64,000 nucleotides of DNA from the NCBI GenBank assembly GCA_963807775.1, contig CAWECY010000001.1:120049-184048 (forward strand), read 5' to 3'. A program made the translations under genes and the position numbers. The notes beneath the pieces were generated by a model. The model did not search any database, was not told the origin of the DNA, and saw only the letters and a list, made by a program, of their open reading frames with translations. Shown piece after piece: positions 25,486 to 35,363 of this stretch; the first letter of the stretch is position 1; each line of letters begins with the position of its first letter. Origin of the DNA: Bog-473 sp963807775 (GTDB lineage: Bacteria > Actinomycetota > Acidimicrobiia > Acidimicrobiales > RAAP-2).

Positions 25486-27186
25486 TCAACCCGCCCCGAA
25501 GAGCGGGGGCAGGGTGGTCGGCCACTGGCCCACCGAGAAGCGCTTGCCGTCAAAGACGGGCACGAAGGTCCCCGTGTCGCCGTTGAGTGGCGACGTCTTG
25601 GTCCCGTCCCAGTAGACGAAGCGGGCATCGTCAGCCGCCGTGTGGACTCCTCCTCCGGACGTCCCCGTCGGCCCCACGTTGTAGGTCCATTGACCATACT
25701 GGTAGGCCGGCGCGCCGAGCGTGGGCAACGCATGGATCCCCCGGGCCATATTGCTCGGCGTCAGGTCGGGCCCGGCCGCCTGCAGGTCGTTGAAGATCTC
25801 CACCAGGGCGCCGTAATTGCCGTCGGTGCCCTTGGGGATGACGTGTCCGGTCAGCTTCTGGTAGAGCTGGCCGGCCAGCGACTGCGGCCCGGTCGTCGCG
25901 GTCGAGGGGGCGCTCTCGGACAGGCCGAACATGTGGCCCTGGATCTCCGGCAGGTCGTAGAGCCCCTGGGCCACCTGGTCCAGGTCGGTCTCGGCCGAGC
26001 CGGTCATGAACCACTCGGGGTGGTAGTTCTGAGCCGCCGCCGCCTTGGTCAGCAGGCCGAGCGAGAAGGGGTCGGCCGAGCAGATGATCGTGGTCACGCC
26101 GGCCGCCTTGAACTGGATGATGGCCTGCTGCGCCGACTGCTGGAAGGTGGCGATGTCCAGGTTGTAGTCGAAGCTGGGCGACAGCTCGCTCTTGTTGACG
26201 TGATACTTGTTCTCGACCAGATTGACGAAGTCCTTGGTGCAGTCCAGGTACTGGGGCACGTTCGGGACGAAGGCGGCGAACTTGCGCACCTGGTCCTTCA
26301 GGGTCGGGTCACCGGCGTAGATGGCCTTCTTCCCAGCCAGCATGGTGGCCACCACCTCGGCCTCGGAGTCGGTGATCGTGTTGCAGTTCTGGGTGATCGA
26401 CCACACGTAGGGATTGAGCGCCTCGAACGCGGCCTCGTCGAAGTACGGATCACCGTCGAACTCCACCAGGTGCTCCTGGGCGGCACAGGTGGAGAACGGG
26501 CCGGTGCCTCCGTAGGAGTCCCCGTTCGTCATGCCCGTCTCCCCGAAGGCGTGCATCTGATTGGCGATCGTGTCGGCGTCGGCACAGGCCTGCGGCTGGC
26601 CCTGCCCGAGCTCTTCGGTGGTGAAGCTGGCTTGGGTGGTGTACGGCGTGATGACGACCTTTCGCCCGTACAGGTCGTAGACGCTGTTGAAGTAGTTGAG
26701 GAAGACCTGCTGCACTTGGCTGATGACCTGGGGGATGGCACCCCCGGCCGCCTTGGCCTCCGCCTCGATCTCCTCGGTGTCGGCGGCACTGGGGAACTCG
26801 CGCTCGACCAGGTTGATGGTGCTGGCCGTCACACCGTTGTACGTGGCCCCGCCGTTGTTGCCGGTGAACTTCGGGAGGCATGGCGGGGCGTACGGCGAGT
26901 CGAACTGCGGAGTCGACGGCGTGCATTTGGCGCCCGAGCTGGTAGTGCCGGTGCCCGCCTTTATCCCACCCGTCGCCGGGTAGGCCCACGGGTAGGGCCC
27001 CTCACCGGCCGGTCCCGAGCTCTTCAGCACCGGGGACGTGCTCGACGCCCCCGCCACCGGGACCATCACCAGTGCGGTGAGGATCGCCACCCCCAGCACG
27101 ATGGCGCAGCGTGCCCCCCGCACCATCCGATGCCCTGCGAAGTGTCGCGACGGGACGCTGATCGAATTTCGGCCCGACGATGTCAT
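25486..27186 (-). CDS. Branched-chain amino-acid-type ABC substrate-binding protein
   Basis: The gene encodes 566 residues from ATG 27186 with AAAGGGGGG upstream. The N-terminus has a basic stretch and a hydrophobic segment (IVLGVAILTALVMVPVAGA) ending in a signal-peptidase-like A-G-A. The mature part shows type I periplasmic-binding features such as GQPQACADADTIANQMHAFG, VVATMLAGKKAIYAGDPTL and IICSADPFSLGLLTKAA. It is longer than the usual 380-420 residues of this family. It stands divergent from the LivH-LivM gene and probably feeds that transporter. The ligand is unknown. Confidence 0.8.
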   Translation of the reverse strand: MTSSGRNSISVPSRHFAGHRMVRGARCAIVLGVAILTALVMVPVAGASSTSPVLKSSGPAGEGPYPWAYPATGGIKAGTGTTSSGAKCTPSTPQFDSPYAPPCLPKFTGNNGGATYNGVTASTINLVEREFPSAADTEEIEAEAKAAGGAIPQVISQVQQVFLNYFNSVYDLYGRKVVITPYTTQASFTTEELGQGQPQACADADTIANQMHAFGETGMTNGDSYGGTGPFSTCAAQEHLVEFDGDPYFDEAAFEALNPYVWSITQNCNTITDSEAEVVATMLAGKKAIYAGDPTLKDQVRKFAAFVPNVPQYLDCTKDFVNLVENKYHVNKSELSPSFDYNLDIATFQQSAQQAIIQFKAAGVTTIICSADPFSLGLLTKAAAAQNYHPEWFMTGSAETDLDQVAQGLYDLPEIQGHMFGLSESAPSTATTGPQSLAGQLYQKLTGHVIPKGTDGNYGALVEIFNDLQAAGPDLTPSNMARGIHALPTLGAPAYQYGQWTYNVGPTGTSGGGVHTAADDARFVYWDGTKTSPLNGDTGTFVPVFDGKRFSVGQWPTTLPPLFGAG

Positions 27187-27414
27187 GGCCCCCCTTTGGA
27201 ACTGATGGACGTGCGGCGGTATGCCCACCACCCTTCCATCTGCTTGGCCGGAAACATTAGTGAGGGCACACTACGTTTGCGCTGTCAGGGCGCGACCACT
27301 TGGGGGTGGCATGGACGTCGTGCAGTGATCGGCCGCACCGCGTGAGACCGCGGGCGCAGCGGGGTGACAAGGCAACGTGACGATTCCTGAGGGGGCGCGC
27401 TCCTGGGGGGTCAG
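27187..27414. promoter_or_regulatory. Divergent promoter region of the Liv locus
   Basis: This 228-bp gap separates the minus-strand binding-protein gene from the plus-strand permease gene and must hold both promoters. I see no convincing palindrome or riboswitch-like structure in it. Confidence 0.35.
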
Positions 27415-29613
27415 GTGGACCGCGGCCTGCGTCAACGCGGGGCCTCGCTCTGGCGGTCGACCCGCTCCGCCCTGGGCTGGATCGGCGCGGCAATCGGGGT
27501 GTGGATCCTCCTGGCCGCCACCCTGCCCAAGGGCCTGCCCCTCGGCATTGTGCTCCTCGGCATCGTCTACGGCGCCATTTACGCCATCCTGGCCGTGGGC
27601 ATCGTCCTCATCTACCGCGGGGACCGCATCATCAACTTCTCCCAGGCCACGATCGGCGTGTTGCCGGCCGTGCTGGCCATCGAGCTGGTGGTCACCTACG
27701 GCGTTCCCTTCGTACTGGCGGCGGGGGCCGGCATCGCCGCCGCCATCATCCTCGGCGCCGTGGCCAGCCTGTTGCCCCGCCACTTCCGCAACAGCTCCCG
27801 GCTGATCCTGACCGTGGCCACCATCGGGCTGGCCCAGCTCCTGACCGGGGTGGCCACCGTGGTTCCCATCCTCTTCTGCAACCCGGCCACCAACGAGTCG
27901 TGCGTCAACGCCTCGAACAGCGAGTCGGTCAACACGCCCCTGCACGTGTCATTCACCGTCGGTCCGGTGCTCTTCAGCGGCAACGACATCGTGGCCGTGG
28001 TGGGGGCCATGCTCGTGGCTGCCGCCCTGGCCCTGTTCATGCGTTACTCCAAGTACGGGCTCGGCATCCGGGCGGCCGCCGAGAACAGCGACCGGGCCAC
28101 CCTGCTCGGGATCTCCGTGGCCCGCCTCGACACCATCATCTGGGTGCTGGCCGCCATCCTGTCCACCCTGGCCATTTTGTTGCAGGTGCCCGTCCTCGGG
28201 TTCGGGGGGTTCCAGACCGTCACCGCGGGAGGCGACGAGATCCTGTTGCGCATTCTGGCCGCCGCAGTCATCGGGCGGATGGAGAGCATGCCCCGTACCG
28301 TGGTGGCGGCACTGGCCATCGGCGTGTTCGACGCCGGGGCCACGTGGACGTACTCCAACACGAGCTACGTGGACGCCTCACTGGTGGTCGTGATCGTCGT
28401 GGCCCTCCTCCTGCAGCGACGCTCCCGCTCGCGGGTCACCGAGGGCGAGCAGTCGAGCTGGCGCTACGTCGCCGCGGTCCGGCCCATCCCCCGCCAGCTG
28501 GCCAGCCTGCCCGAGGTGCGCTGGACCCTCCGGGTCATGAAGGTCGGCTTCGTCGCCGTGGTGGCCCTGCTCCCGCTGCTGCTCAGCGACAGTCAGACCT
28601 ATCTGGCCTCGCTCATCGTGGTCTACGCCATCGTCGGGCTCTCGCTCCTGGTGCTGACCGGATGGTCGGGACAGATCTCCCTCGGGCAATTCGGGCTGGC
28701 CGGCATGGGCGGGGCCGCCACAGTGGTCCTCTACTCCCGCCACGGCTGGGACTTCTTCGCCGCGCTGGCGGTCGGCGTCCTCGTCGGCGCCCTGGTTTCG
28801 CTGTTCATCGGGCTGCCGGCCCTGCGCATGTCCGGGCCGTTCCTCGCCGTGACGACCCTGGCCTTCGGGGTCACGGCCTCGTCGTACTTCCTGCAACCCA
28901 ACTACCTGCCCTGGTTCGTCACCACCGAGGCCAACCGGCCCACGCTGTTCGGGGCGAGCGTCTTGAACTCCGACTCGCAGGCCTATTACTTCTGCCTGGC
29001 CGGCTTCTTCCTGGTCCTCCTGGCGGTGCGCTCGCTCCGCGAGAGCCGGACGGGCCGGGATCTCATCGCCACCCGCGACAACGAGCCGGCGGCGCGGGCG
29101 GCCGCCGTCAACACCACGCGTTACAAGTTGCTGGCCTTCGCCATCTCCGGGGGCATCGCCGGGTTCGCCGGCTCGCTCTTCGCCGTCCAGCAGCAGGGCA
29201 TCAACAGCGGGTCGTTCACCGCGGACATCAACATCACGATGTTCTCCATGGTGGTCATCGGCGGCCTGGGCTCCATGCCGGGCGTCATCCTCGGCGCCGC
29301 GGTGGTGTGGGGGGCCCAGTACTACCTCCCGTCCGGCTACGCCCAGCTGGTCAACGGGTTGGGCATCCTGCTGCTGCTGCTGTTCCTGCCCGAAGGCATC
29401 GGCGGGCTCCTCAACCGCGGCCGGGACCAGCTCTTGCGCGTGGTGGCCCGGCGCCGCGGGATCACCGCGGCCGGTATCTGGCGCCGACCCGACGAGGACA
29501 CCGGCGGCGGCGCCGACCCATCACGCGACCAGGGAACGCCACGGCCCGCGTCCGTGAGCCGCCAGACCGCCGACGTGCTCACCCTCGGCCTCGATACGGG
29601 CGCCAATGGCTGA
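27415..29613 (+). CDS. Fused LivH-LivM-type ABC permease
   Basis: The gene encodes 732 residues from GTG 27415. Two BPD_transp_2 permease units lie in one chain. The LivH-like half (about 45-325) contains IYAILAVGIVLIYRGDRIIN and LLTGVATV. The LivM-like half (about 385-665) contains LSLLVLTGWSGQISLGQFGL, the TTLAFGVTASSYF stretch and GFAGSLFAVQQQGINSGSF. In most bacteria these are separate proteins. The polar C-terminal tail of about 60 residues is extra. The TGA stop overlaps the start of the next gene by eight bases, so the locus is translationally coupled. Confidence 0.88.
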   Translation: MDRGLRQRGASLWRSTRSALGWIGAAIGVWILLAATLPKGLPLGIVLLGIVYGAIYAILAVGIVLIYRGDRIINFSQATIGVLPAVLAIELVVTYGVPFVLAAGAGIAAAIILGAVASLLPRHFRNSSRLILTVATIGLAQLLTGVATVVPILFCNPATNESCVNASNSESVNTPLHVSFTVGPVLFSGNDIVAVVGAMLVAAALALFMRYSKYGLGIRAAAENSDRATLLGISVARLDTIIWVLAAILSTLAILLQVPVLGFGGFQTVTAGGDEILLRILAAAVIGRMESMPRTVVAALAIGVFDAGATWTYSNTSYVDASLVVVIVVALLLQRRSRSRVTEGEQSSWRYVAAVRPIPRQLASLPEVRWTLRVMKVGFVAVVALLPLLLSDSQTYLASLIVVYAIVGLSLLVLTGWSGQISLGQFGLAGMGGAATVVLYSRHGWDFFAALAVGVLVGALVSLFIGLPALRMSGPFLAVTTLAFGVTASSYFLQPNYLPWFVTTEANRPTLFGASVLNSDSQAYYFCLAGFFLVLLAVRSLRESRTGRDLIATRDNEPAARAAAVNTTRYKLLAFAISGGIAGFAGSLFAVQQQGINSGSFTADINITMFSMVVIGGLGSMPGVILGAAVVWGAQYYLPSGYAQLVNGLGILLLLLFLPEGIGGLLNRGRDQLLRVVARRRGITAAGIWRRPDEDTGGGADPSRDQGTPRPASVSRQTADVLTLGLDTGANG

Positions 29614-32537
29614 CCGCACCCCTCCCCCACCGCGGCGGCCTTCGCGCCTCACCGGGACGTATTCTCCGCGCCCACTGATCGCCGTCATGGGCCTGGGTGC
29701 CATCCTGCCCATGAGCGCCCTGACCTTCGTCCTGCTGCTGCCCGAGATGCAGGACGCCTACCAGCAGGGGCTCTCCATCCTCGCCCTGGTGGCCGTCCAG
29801 CAGATCCAGACGGGCCTCGGCCCCGACCTCATCCTGGCCCTGGTGGCCAACCAGACCACGCGCACCAGGGTGCTGGTCGGGGCGGGCGCATTCTTCACCG
29901 CGGCCGTCGCCGTGCTGTGGCTGGCCGGCGTCCACCCCAACGAGATCCTGCTCTACACCGGCGCCATCGGGGTGGTGCTCGGCGGCGGCGCGCTCGACCT
30001 CGACCCAGAACTCCATGTTGTGCGACTACTACCCGGTCAGCCTGCGACCACGTGTGATCCTGGCCCAGCGGGCCGCCCTCGTGTTCGGCCTCTCGCTGTG
30101 CCCGCTGATGGTGGGGATCCTGAACTACGCCTTCGGCTGGCAGGCGTCGTTCTTCGTCCTTGCCGTGGGTGCCCTCGTCTTTGTGGTGCTCGCCGCCCGG
30201 CTTCCGGACCCGGTCCCTGCCGGCGGCCTCACGACAGGTGAGCCGGACCGCCCCGAACCTCGCGCCGAGCCGGCCACGTTGCCCGAGGCCGCCCGGGTCA
30301 TCGCCACCACACGATCCCTTCGCCTGATCTACTACTCACTCCCGTTCCTGCTGGGGACCGTGCTCGGCCTCACCTTCTACGCCACCGCGTACTACGAGAA
30401 CGTCTTCCACCAGGACGCGGCGCACCGCGCCCTGCTCTTCGGCCTGGCCGAGCCGGGGGCGGTCATCGGCCTGGTCATCGGCATGGCGGTCCTGCCCCGG
30501 CGCATCGCCGACGACCCGGGGAAGGCGACGCGCACGATTGCCTGGCTGGCCGTGGCTGCCGCCGCCGGGGCAGCCTGCCTGGCCCTGGCGCCCGATGTGG
30601 CCGTGGCCTATGCCGCGCAGCTGGTCTTCGCCAGCGCCTCTGTCGTGGTGATCGCCGGTGTGTACGCCATGCTCTCGGTGGCGCTGCCGACCCGCATGCT
30701 CACCTTGGGCTTCGGGCTCTCCACCGTCTGGCTGACCTTCGGCGCCCTCCTCATCGCTCCGCCGAACGGCGTCCCCACCATCAACTCCCTCATCACCAAT
30801 GCCTTCGGCTACCGCGCCTCGTTCTGGGTCTTCGTGCCGCTGTTCGTCATCGGGGCGTTGCTTCTCCGATCGGCCTCTCGATTCGTCGCCGAGGACATCG
30901 CGAAGCGCAGGATCACCGAGGTGGCTGATGCCATCGTGCGCCAGGAACGGGCCGACGGGACGGGCCATCTCCTCACGGTCCGTTCGCTCGATGCCGGCTA
31001 CGACGGCGTCCAGGTCATCTTCGGCGTCGACCTCGATGTGGACGACGGCGAGATGGTGGCGGTGCTCGGCACCAACGGCGCCGGCAAATCCACGCTGATG
31101 CGAGCCATCTCCGGCCTGGTGGTGCCGACCGCCGGCGAGGTCATGTTCGACGGCAAGGCCATCACCACCTACGAGGCCTACCGGATCACCGAGGCCGGCA
31201 TCCTGCAGGTGCCCGGAGGTCGCGGGATCTTCCCCGGGCTCACCGTGGCCGAGTGCCTGCGGGTGGCGGGTTGGCTTTACGACAGCGATGACCAGGACCT
31301 GGCCCGGGCTACCGAGACGGTGCTCGACTACTTCCCCGTGCTGTCCCGTCGCTGGCACACCCCGGCAGGCTCCCTCTCGGGTGGCGAGCAGCAGATGCTC
31401 AGTCTCTCCATGGCCTTCATCGCCAAACCGAAACTGCTGATCATCGACGAGCTCTCCCTGGGGCTCGCCCCCACCGTGATCGAGAGCCTGCTGGGCATCG
31501 TCAAGGGCATCCACGATGGCGGGACCGCCATCATCCTGGTCGAGCAGTCCATCAACCTCGCCCTCCGGCTGTGCGACCGGGCCATCTTCATGGAGAAGGG
31601 CCAGGTGGTCTTCTCCGGGCCGACGGCCGACCTGGTCGACCGCGAGGACATCGTCCGGTCCGTACTCCTGGGCGGAGCCGACGATTCGCCGACCGACACG
31701 GCACCGGCGGTCACCGTCAACAGGGCAGATCTCGCACCGCCGGCCGACGCAGCTCTTGCCTCTCAGCAGTCCGTGTTGTCGGCCCGTGGCCTCTACCAGC
31801 GCTTTGGCGGGGTGGTAGCGGTCGATGATGTCGACCTCGACCTCTACCGGGGCGAGATCCTGGGCCTGCTCGGGCCGAACGGTGCGGGCAAGACTACCAT
31901 CTTCGAATTGCTCTCGGGCGAGCGGCGCTCCGAGCGAGGGCGGATCACCATGGGCGAGGACGACATCACGTCCTGGCCCGCCTATCGAAGAGCGGAGCAC
32001 GGGCTCGGGCGCTCCTTCCAGGCCGCCCGGCTTTGGCCAGGCCTCACGGTGCACGAGTCCGTCATCATGGCGATCTCACACCACCGCTCTTCTCCCGGGG
32101 CGGCGGCAGCCATGTTGTGCCTGCCGACCGTGCGCCGATCCGAGCGCCGTCTGCGCCAGGCCGCCGATGAGATCCTGGAGCCGCTCGGGCTGGCGCAATA
32201 TTCGGATCAACTGACCTCCGATCTTTCGACGGGTGTGCGGCGCATTCTCGAGCTGGCGGTGATCATCGCCATGGGGCCAAGCATCGTCCTGCTGGACGAG
32301 CCGTCCGCCGGCCTGGCTCAGGCCGAGTCGGAAGCCATGGCACCGGTCCTGCTCGAAACCAAGCGCCGCCTCGACTGTTCGATGATCCTCATTGAGCACG
32401 ACATGGGCCTCTTGCGCCAGTTGGCCGATCGCGCCATCGCCCTCGACATCGGCGCCGTCGTCGCGACGGGGAATCCAGATGACGTCCTGAATCATCCGCG
32501 CGTGATTGAGTCCTATCTCGGAGTCGCCGCCCCGTGA
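29606..32537 (+). CDS. MFS-like membrane domain fused to LivF and LivG ATPases (one frame shift)
   Basis: The reading frame starts at ATG 29606 inside the end of the permease gene and shifts by one base near 30000, giving about 976 residues in total. Residues 1-430 are a polytopic membrane domain with about 12 helices resembling major-facilitator proteins (VGILNYAFGWQASFFVLAVG, VFASASVVVIAGVYAMLSVA). Then comes a LivF-like ATPase (Walker A GTNGAGKST, signature LSGGEQQ, Walker B LLIIDELSLGL) and a LivG-like ATPase (Walker A GPNGAGKTT, signature DLSTGVRRI, Walker B IVLLDEPSAGL). The locus has no separate LivF or LivG, so this protein should energise the LivH-LivM permease. The role of the MFS part is unknown. 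Confidence 0.85.
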
Positions 32538-33769
32538 GCCGTCGCCCCCGCGACGCCGTGGTCGGCCTCGTTGGTGTGGCCGTAGCCGCCATGGTCCTGA
32601 CGGGCTGTCACACCGCACCCCGCCTGGGTGTACCCACGACCGTCTACCCGGTTGAAGGGCACTGCGACACCTCGGCCGTCGTCGAGTTGGGCGCCTCCCT
32701 TCCTCTGACCGGTTCCGACAGCGCGGCCGGGCGTGCGCAATTGCTCGGACTCCAGTTGGGAGTCAACGAGGTCAACGCCGCCGGAGGCGTCCTCACGGCC
32801 CATCGGTGTCTTGAATTGCTCTACAAGGACGATCGCTCCGATCCCGCTGTCGACAATCAGGCCCTGTTGGATCTGGTGAACCAGGAAAAGGTCTCGTTTC
32901 TCGTGGGACCCTTTCTGGCCCTGGATAATCCGGCCAACGTCGACCACATAGGTGCGCTCGGGACCACTGCCGCCAGCTATCCCGCTCTTGCCGTCACCTT
33001 CAAGCCCAGTGAGTTCCCCAACACCTTCCCAATCGCTTCGTCGGTGGCGGACCAGGCCAGCGTGCTTGTGGCGGCGGCCAAGCGGCAGCACCTCGACCGC
33101 GTCGCGCTCGTACGCTCCAGCTCGGAAGTGGCTGCCCAAGGGGCCACCGCATTCCGGAGCGACGCCCGCTCGGCCGGTGTCACCGTGACCGCAACCGCCG
33201 TCGTCGATTCCCGTGCAGCCGCGCTCTCGGCCTGGACCGACCTCAGGGCGGGGCACCCGAGCGCAGTGGCGGTCTTCGACAGCGGATCGACCCTGGCCCC
33301 GTTGCTCATGGCCCGCCGGGGTGCCGGCTCGACACTGCCCGTCCTCGCCTCCACACAAAGCTCTCCGGTGCATCCGACGGCGGCCGTCAACGGTGTCCAG
33401 GTGATCGTGCCGAGTTCGTTGGTGGTTTCACGCCACGTTCCTGACAGTCTGGAGTCGTTCCGGGCCCGGGTGCTCCATACACTGCATCAGGCTCGGCTCG
33501 GTGGCCCCATCACGCCCTATGCGCAGGGGTACGACGCCGTTCAGCTCTTCGCCAGCGCCGCCAATGGAGTCGATGCCGATGACTCGGGCAGCATCCGCAC
33601 CTTCATTGAGAATGCCAACTTCGAGGGGCTCCTCGGGACATACGACTACACCTCGAGCAACCACGAAGGTCTGGCCGCGTCACAGCTCGCCGTCGTTCGG
33701 CTCGATTCGCTGTCCAACGGGCTCTACGTCGTGGCAGCTCGTTCGACGGCTTCGTCGACGTCCCCGTAG
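32534..33769 (+). CDS. Lipoprotein substrate-binding protein, Peripla_BP_6 type
   Basis: The gene encodes 411 residues from GTG 32534, overlapping the preceding stop as GTGA. A lipobox VLTGC at about residue 25 follows a hydrophobic segment, so the protein should be a membrane-anchored lipoprotein. It then shows the type I binding-protein start VELGASLPLTGSDSAAGRAQ and GVNEVNAAGGVL. It is a second binding protein for the same Liv system, differing from the secreted one at 25486. It ends the rightward operon. Confidence 0.85.
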   Translation: MSRRPRDAVVGLVGVAVAAMVLTGCHTAPRLGVPTTVYPVEGHCDTSAVVELGASLPLTGSDSAAGRAQLLGLQLGVNEVNAAGGVLTAHRCLELLYKDDRSDPAVDNQALLDLVNQEKVSFLVGPFLALDNPANVDHIGALGTTAASYPALAVTFKPSEFPNTFPIASSVADQASVLVAAAKRQHLDRVALVRSSSEVAAQGATAFRSDARSAGVTVTATAVVDSRAAALSAWTDLRAGHPSAVAVFDSGSTLAPLLMARRGAGSTLPVLASTQSSPVHPTAAVNGVQVIVPSSLVVSRHVPDSLESFRARVLHTLHQARLGGPITPYAQGYDAVQLFASAANGVDADDSGSIRTFIENANFEGLLGTYDYTSSNHEGLAASQLAVVRLDSLSNGLYVVAARSTASSTSP

Positions 33770-34099
33770 CCAAGTGTCTCAACAAGCAGGTGATCGCCTG
33801 GACCCCGAACTGGGCGATGTCCCGGCGGAGATCGGGTTGCTCCCGGTGGCCCCGGCTACCCCCGTTGGTGCCAGGTCCAAAGGCTGACCTCGCGCCCCGC
33901 CGGACGTCCTGCTGCGGCGTGTGCAGCCGGCGTCGCCTCGCCGCGCCCTCGGGGACGGTGAACTGCTCCGGGACGTCGACAGCCTCGACTCGTGCCGACG
34001 ACCCGTTGGGCTCGGCGTGGTGCCGGCGGCCCTTCCCAGGAATGCCGTGCTGTACGAATAACGGAAACGGCCGAGGCGCGAAAAATTCAGTGGCGTGTC
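33770..34099. other. Non-coding stretch between Liv operon and array
   Basis: I see no gene, hairpin or repeat of note here. It lies between the last Liv gene and the first tRNA-like module and has no decamer repeats, which supports placing the host-array boundary at about 34.1 kb. Confidence 0.4.
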
Positions 34100-34149
34100 G
34101 GGTGGAGGTGAAGGGACTCGAACCCTCGGCCTCTACATTGCGAACGTAC
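34100..34149 (-). repeat. tRNA-Ala(CGC) 3' half, module 1 (attachment-like core)
   Basis: On the minus strand it spans anticodon stem, loop TTCGCAA (anticodon CGC), a 5-base variable region, a 5-bp T stem with loop TTCGAGT, 7-base acceptor strand CACCTCC, A73 and CCC. U70 in the acceptor strand allows the G3-U70 pair of alanine tRNA. The 5' half of a tRNA is absent, so this is not a working tRNA. It is module 1, at the host side of the array. Confidence 0.75.
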
Positions 34150-34222
34150 GGTTCTCAGTCTTTTGACCAGGTCCTTTCCGAGGACTTTCCTGGTCGAGGC
34201 GTTGCGATCCCCTCAGGTTCCC

Positions 34223-34396
34223 TCACGATCCCTCTCCTTCCCTCTCGATAAGGTCACGTAAGGTCACGCCCGACCCGACTTGGGGCGAGACCACAAATCG
34301 GTACTCACCTCGAATCGGCAGGCTCTCGCCTTGCGCAGCGAATCGCGCGGGTCCCTCTTTGGCGACGATCACGTACCTCGGCCAGCGAGCGGACAT
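34223..34396 (-). CDS. Small ORF, module 1 copy (57 aa)
   Basis: ATG 34396 opens a 57-residue frame, MSARWPRYVIVAKEG to RDLIEREGEGS. Similar frames lie at the same place in modules 2 and 3. All three share MS, the ESL and EYRFV/EHRSV stretches, SGVTLRDLIERE (SGVSLRVFIERE in copy 2) and indels that keep the frame. That suggests coding, but no ribosome binding site is convincing and the frame overlaps the decamer repeats. No known family. Confidence 0.4.
   Translation of the reverse strand: MSARWPRYVIVAKEGPARFAAQGESLPIRGEYRFVVSPQVGSGVTLRDLIEREGEGS
34249..34268. repeat. Tandem decamer pair, module 1 right arm
   Basis: TAAGGTCACG occurs twice without a gap. The pair lies 99 bases from the tRNA core of module 1. 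The equivalent pairs in modules 2 and 3 are 99 and 101 bases away once the inserted IS and intron are subtracted. Confidence 0.75.
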
Positions 34397-34595
34397 CACG
34401 TGCCCCTGAAGCGGCCGGTGCTTGTTGCCGGGCCTTACGATGGAACGCCAATGTTCTATCCGCCGTCAGCCAGTCGAAGACCTGTCGTGTCACGCCCAAG
34501 GGTCGTGTTGCTCCGGGGGTTAAGTCCCAACGAGTGGTGTACGAGGTCGTGAGGTGCGACGACTCCCGCGTCAACCTGCTCTCTGATCGCTGATC

Positions 34596-34838
34596 CTACA
34601 TTGGCCTGTTCGCGGTGACCTCCTCTCGAGCGGCGTCGATGGCCGGCCTCGGGTCCTCGGGGGAGGGCTCGAGCTTCTTGTGGGTCTTGAGCGATTCGGC
34701 GCTCATGTAGCGACGCGTGATGGCCCACTCGTCGGTCTGTTCGGCGAGGAGCGCGCCGACGAGTCGGATGACGGCCCCTCGGTTGGGGAAGATGCCCACG
34801 ACATCGGTGCGCCGGCGGATCTCCTTGTTCAGTCGCTC
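34596..34838 (-). pseudogene. IS256 transposase, C-terminal part
   Basis: This part reads from the Tn554-like junction as ERLNKEIRRRTDVVGIFPNR, then AVIRLVGALLAEQTDEWA and RRYMSAESL to TAG at 34596. It is the conserved C-terminus of mutator-type transposases. It joins in frame to the N-terminal part at 38807 when the insertion is removed (CCC CAG then GAG CGA). The gene is split, so no transposase is made. Confidence 0.88.
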
Positions 34839-34928
34839 CCAGGTTATCTTGAGTCGTCGCGATATCCATATCCCTGACGTGCAGGTTTGCGATCTGGACG
34901 GTGTCTTTGACGCAGTCTCTCAGGATGG

Positions 34929-35363
34929 TCAGAGGGCGCCTGAAATATTTTCGGTGGAGTCGTGTTTTTGGTTGATCTGGCCGCCGATGACGGCGCGATT
35001 GGCGCCGAGTGCCTCGGCGAGGGCGTCGCGTAGGCGGCGGTTGTCGCTTTGGAGCTCACGGATACGTTCGCTGGCGGCTTCAAGCCGGCGGACCAAGGAA
35101 GCGTCGGAAATCTTCTGTCGCTCTGGAATGAGCCCGCTGGCGGTGGAGCTTTGGCGTCCCCGGAGGCGTTCAATCTCACCCCGGAGCTCGCTATGGGTGT
35201 AAAGCCAGGATCGGGAGACGGCCGCCTCATTGGCGACAGACTCGAAGTTGACGACAACCCCGGCGTTGTCCATCCGGCGCAGAGCGGCGACGGCACGCTG
35301 TTGGGTCGCTTGGGAACGGCGACGGGCGGCGTCGATGACGTGTTTGGCGTTGTCAGCCCGCAT
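34929..35363 (-). CDS. tnpC: TnpC-like accessory protein (DUF6262)
   Basis: The gene encodes 144 residues from ATG 35363, overlapping the tnpB stop by 11 bases. It begins with an HTH-like helical segment (AVAALRRMDNAGVVVNFESV, ANEAAVSRSWLYTHSELR) and continues as a coiled-coil-like helix (LEAASERIRELQSDNRRLRD). This is the small third protein of Tn554-type elements, which influences insertion orientation and frequency. Intact. Confidence 0.82.
   Translation of the reverse strand: MRADNAKHVIDAARRRSQATQQRAVAALRRMDNAGVVVNFESVANEAAVSRSWLYTHSELRGEIERLRGRQSSTASGLIPERQKISDASLVRRLEAASERIRELQSDNRRLRDALAEALGANRAVIGGQINQKHDSTENISGAL

Noticed and set aside
27501..29678. 725-codon plus-strand frame overlapping LivH-LivM in another phase
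   Set aside because: It is rich in Arg, Pro and His and has no domain. The other frame encodes the permease.
30000..30020. Programmed frameshift in the MFS-Liv gene
   Set aside because: No slippery heptamer or downstream structure is evident. A one-base error fits better.
30336..32054. 572-codon minus-strand frame opposite the MFS-Liv gene
   Set aside because: The plus strand carries clear ATPase motifs; the minus frame has biased His/Asp/Gly composition and no motif.
34100..34400. tmRNA (ssrA) gene or fragment
   Set aside because: The 3' ends resemble tmRNA, but the geometry is of a full anticodon arm and T arm as in tRNA-Ala, and the conserved 5' tmRNA sequence is not seen.
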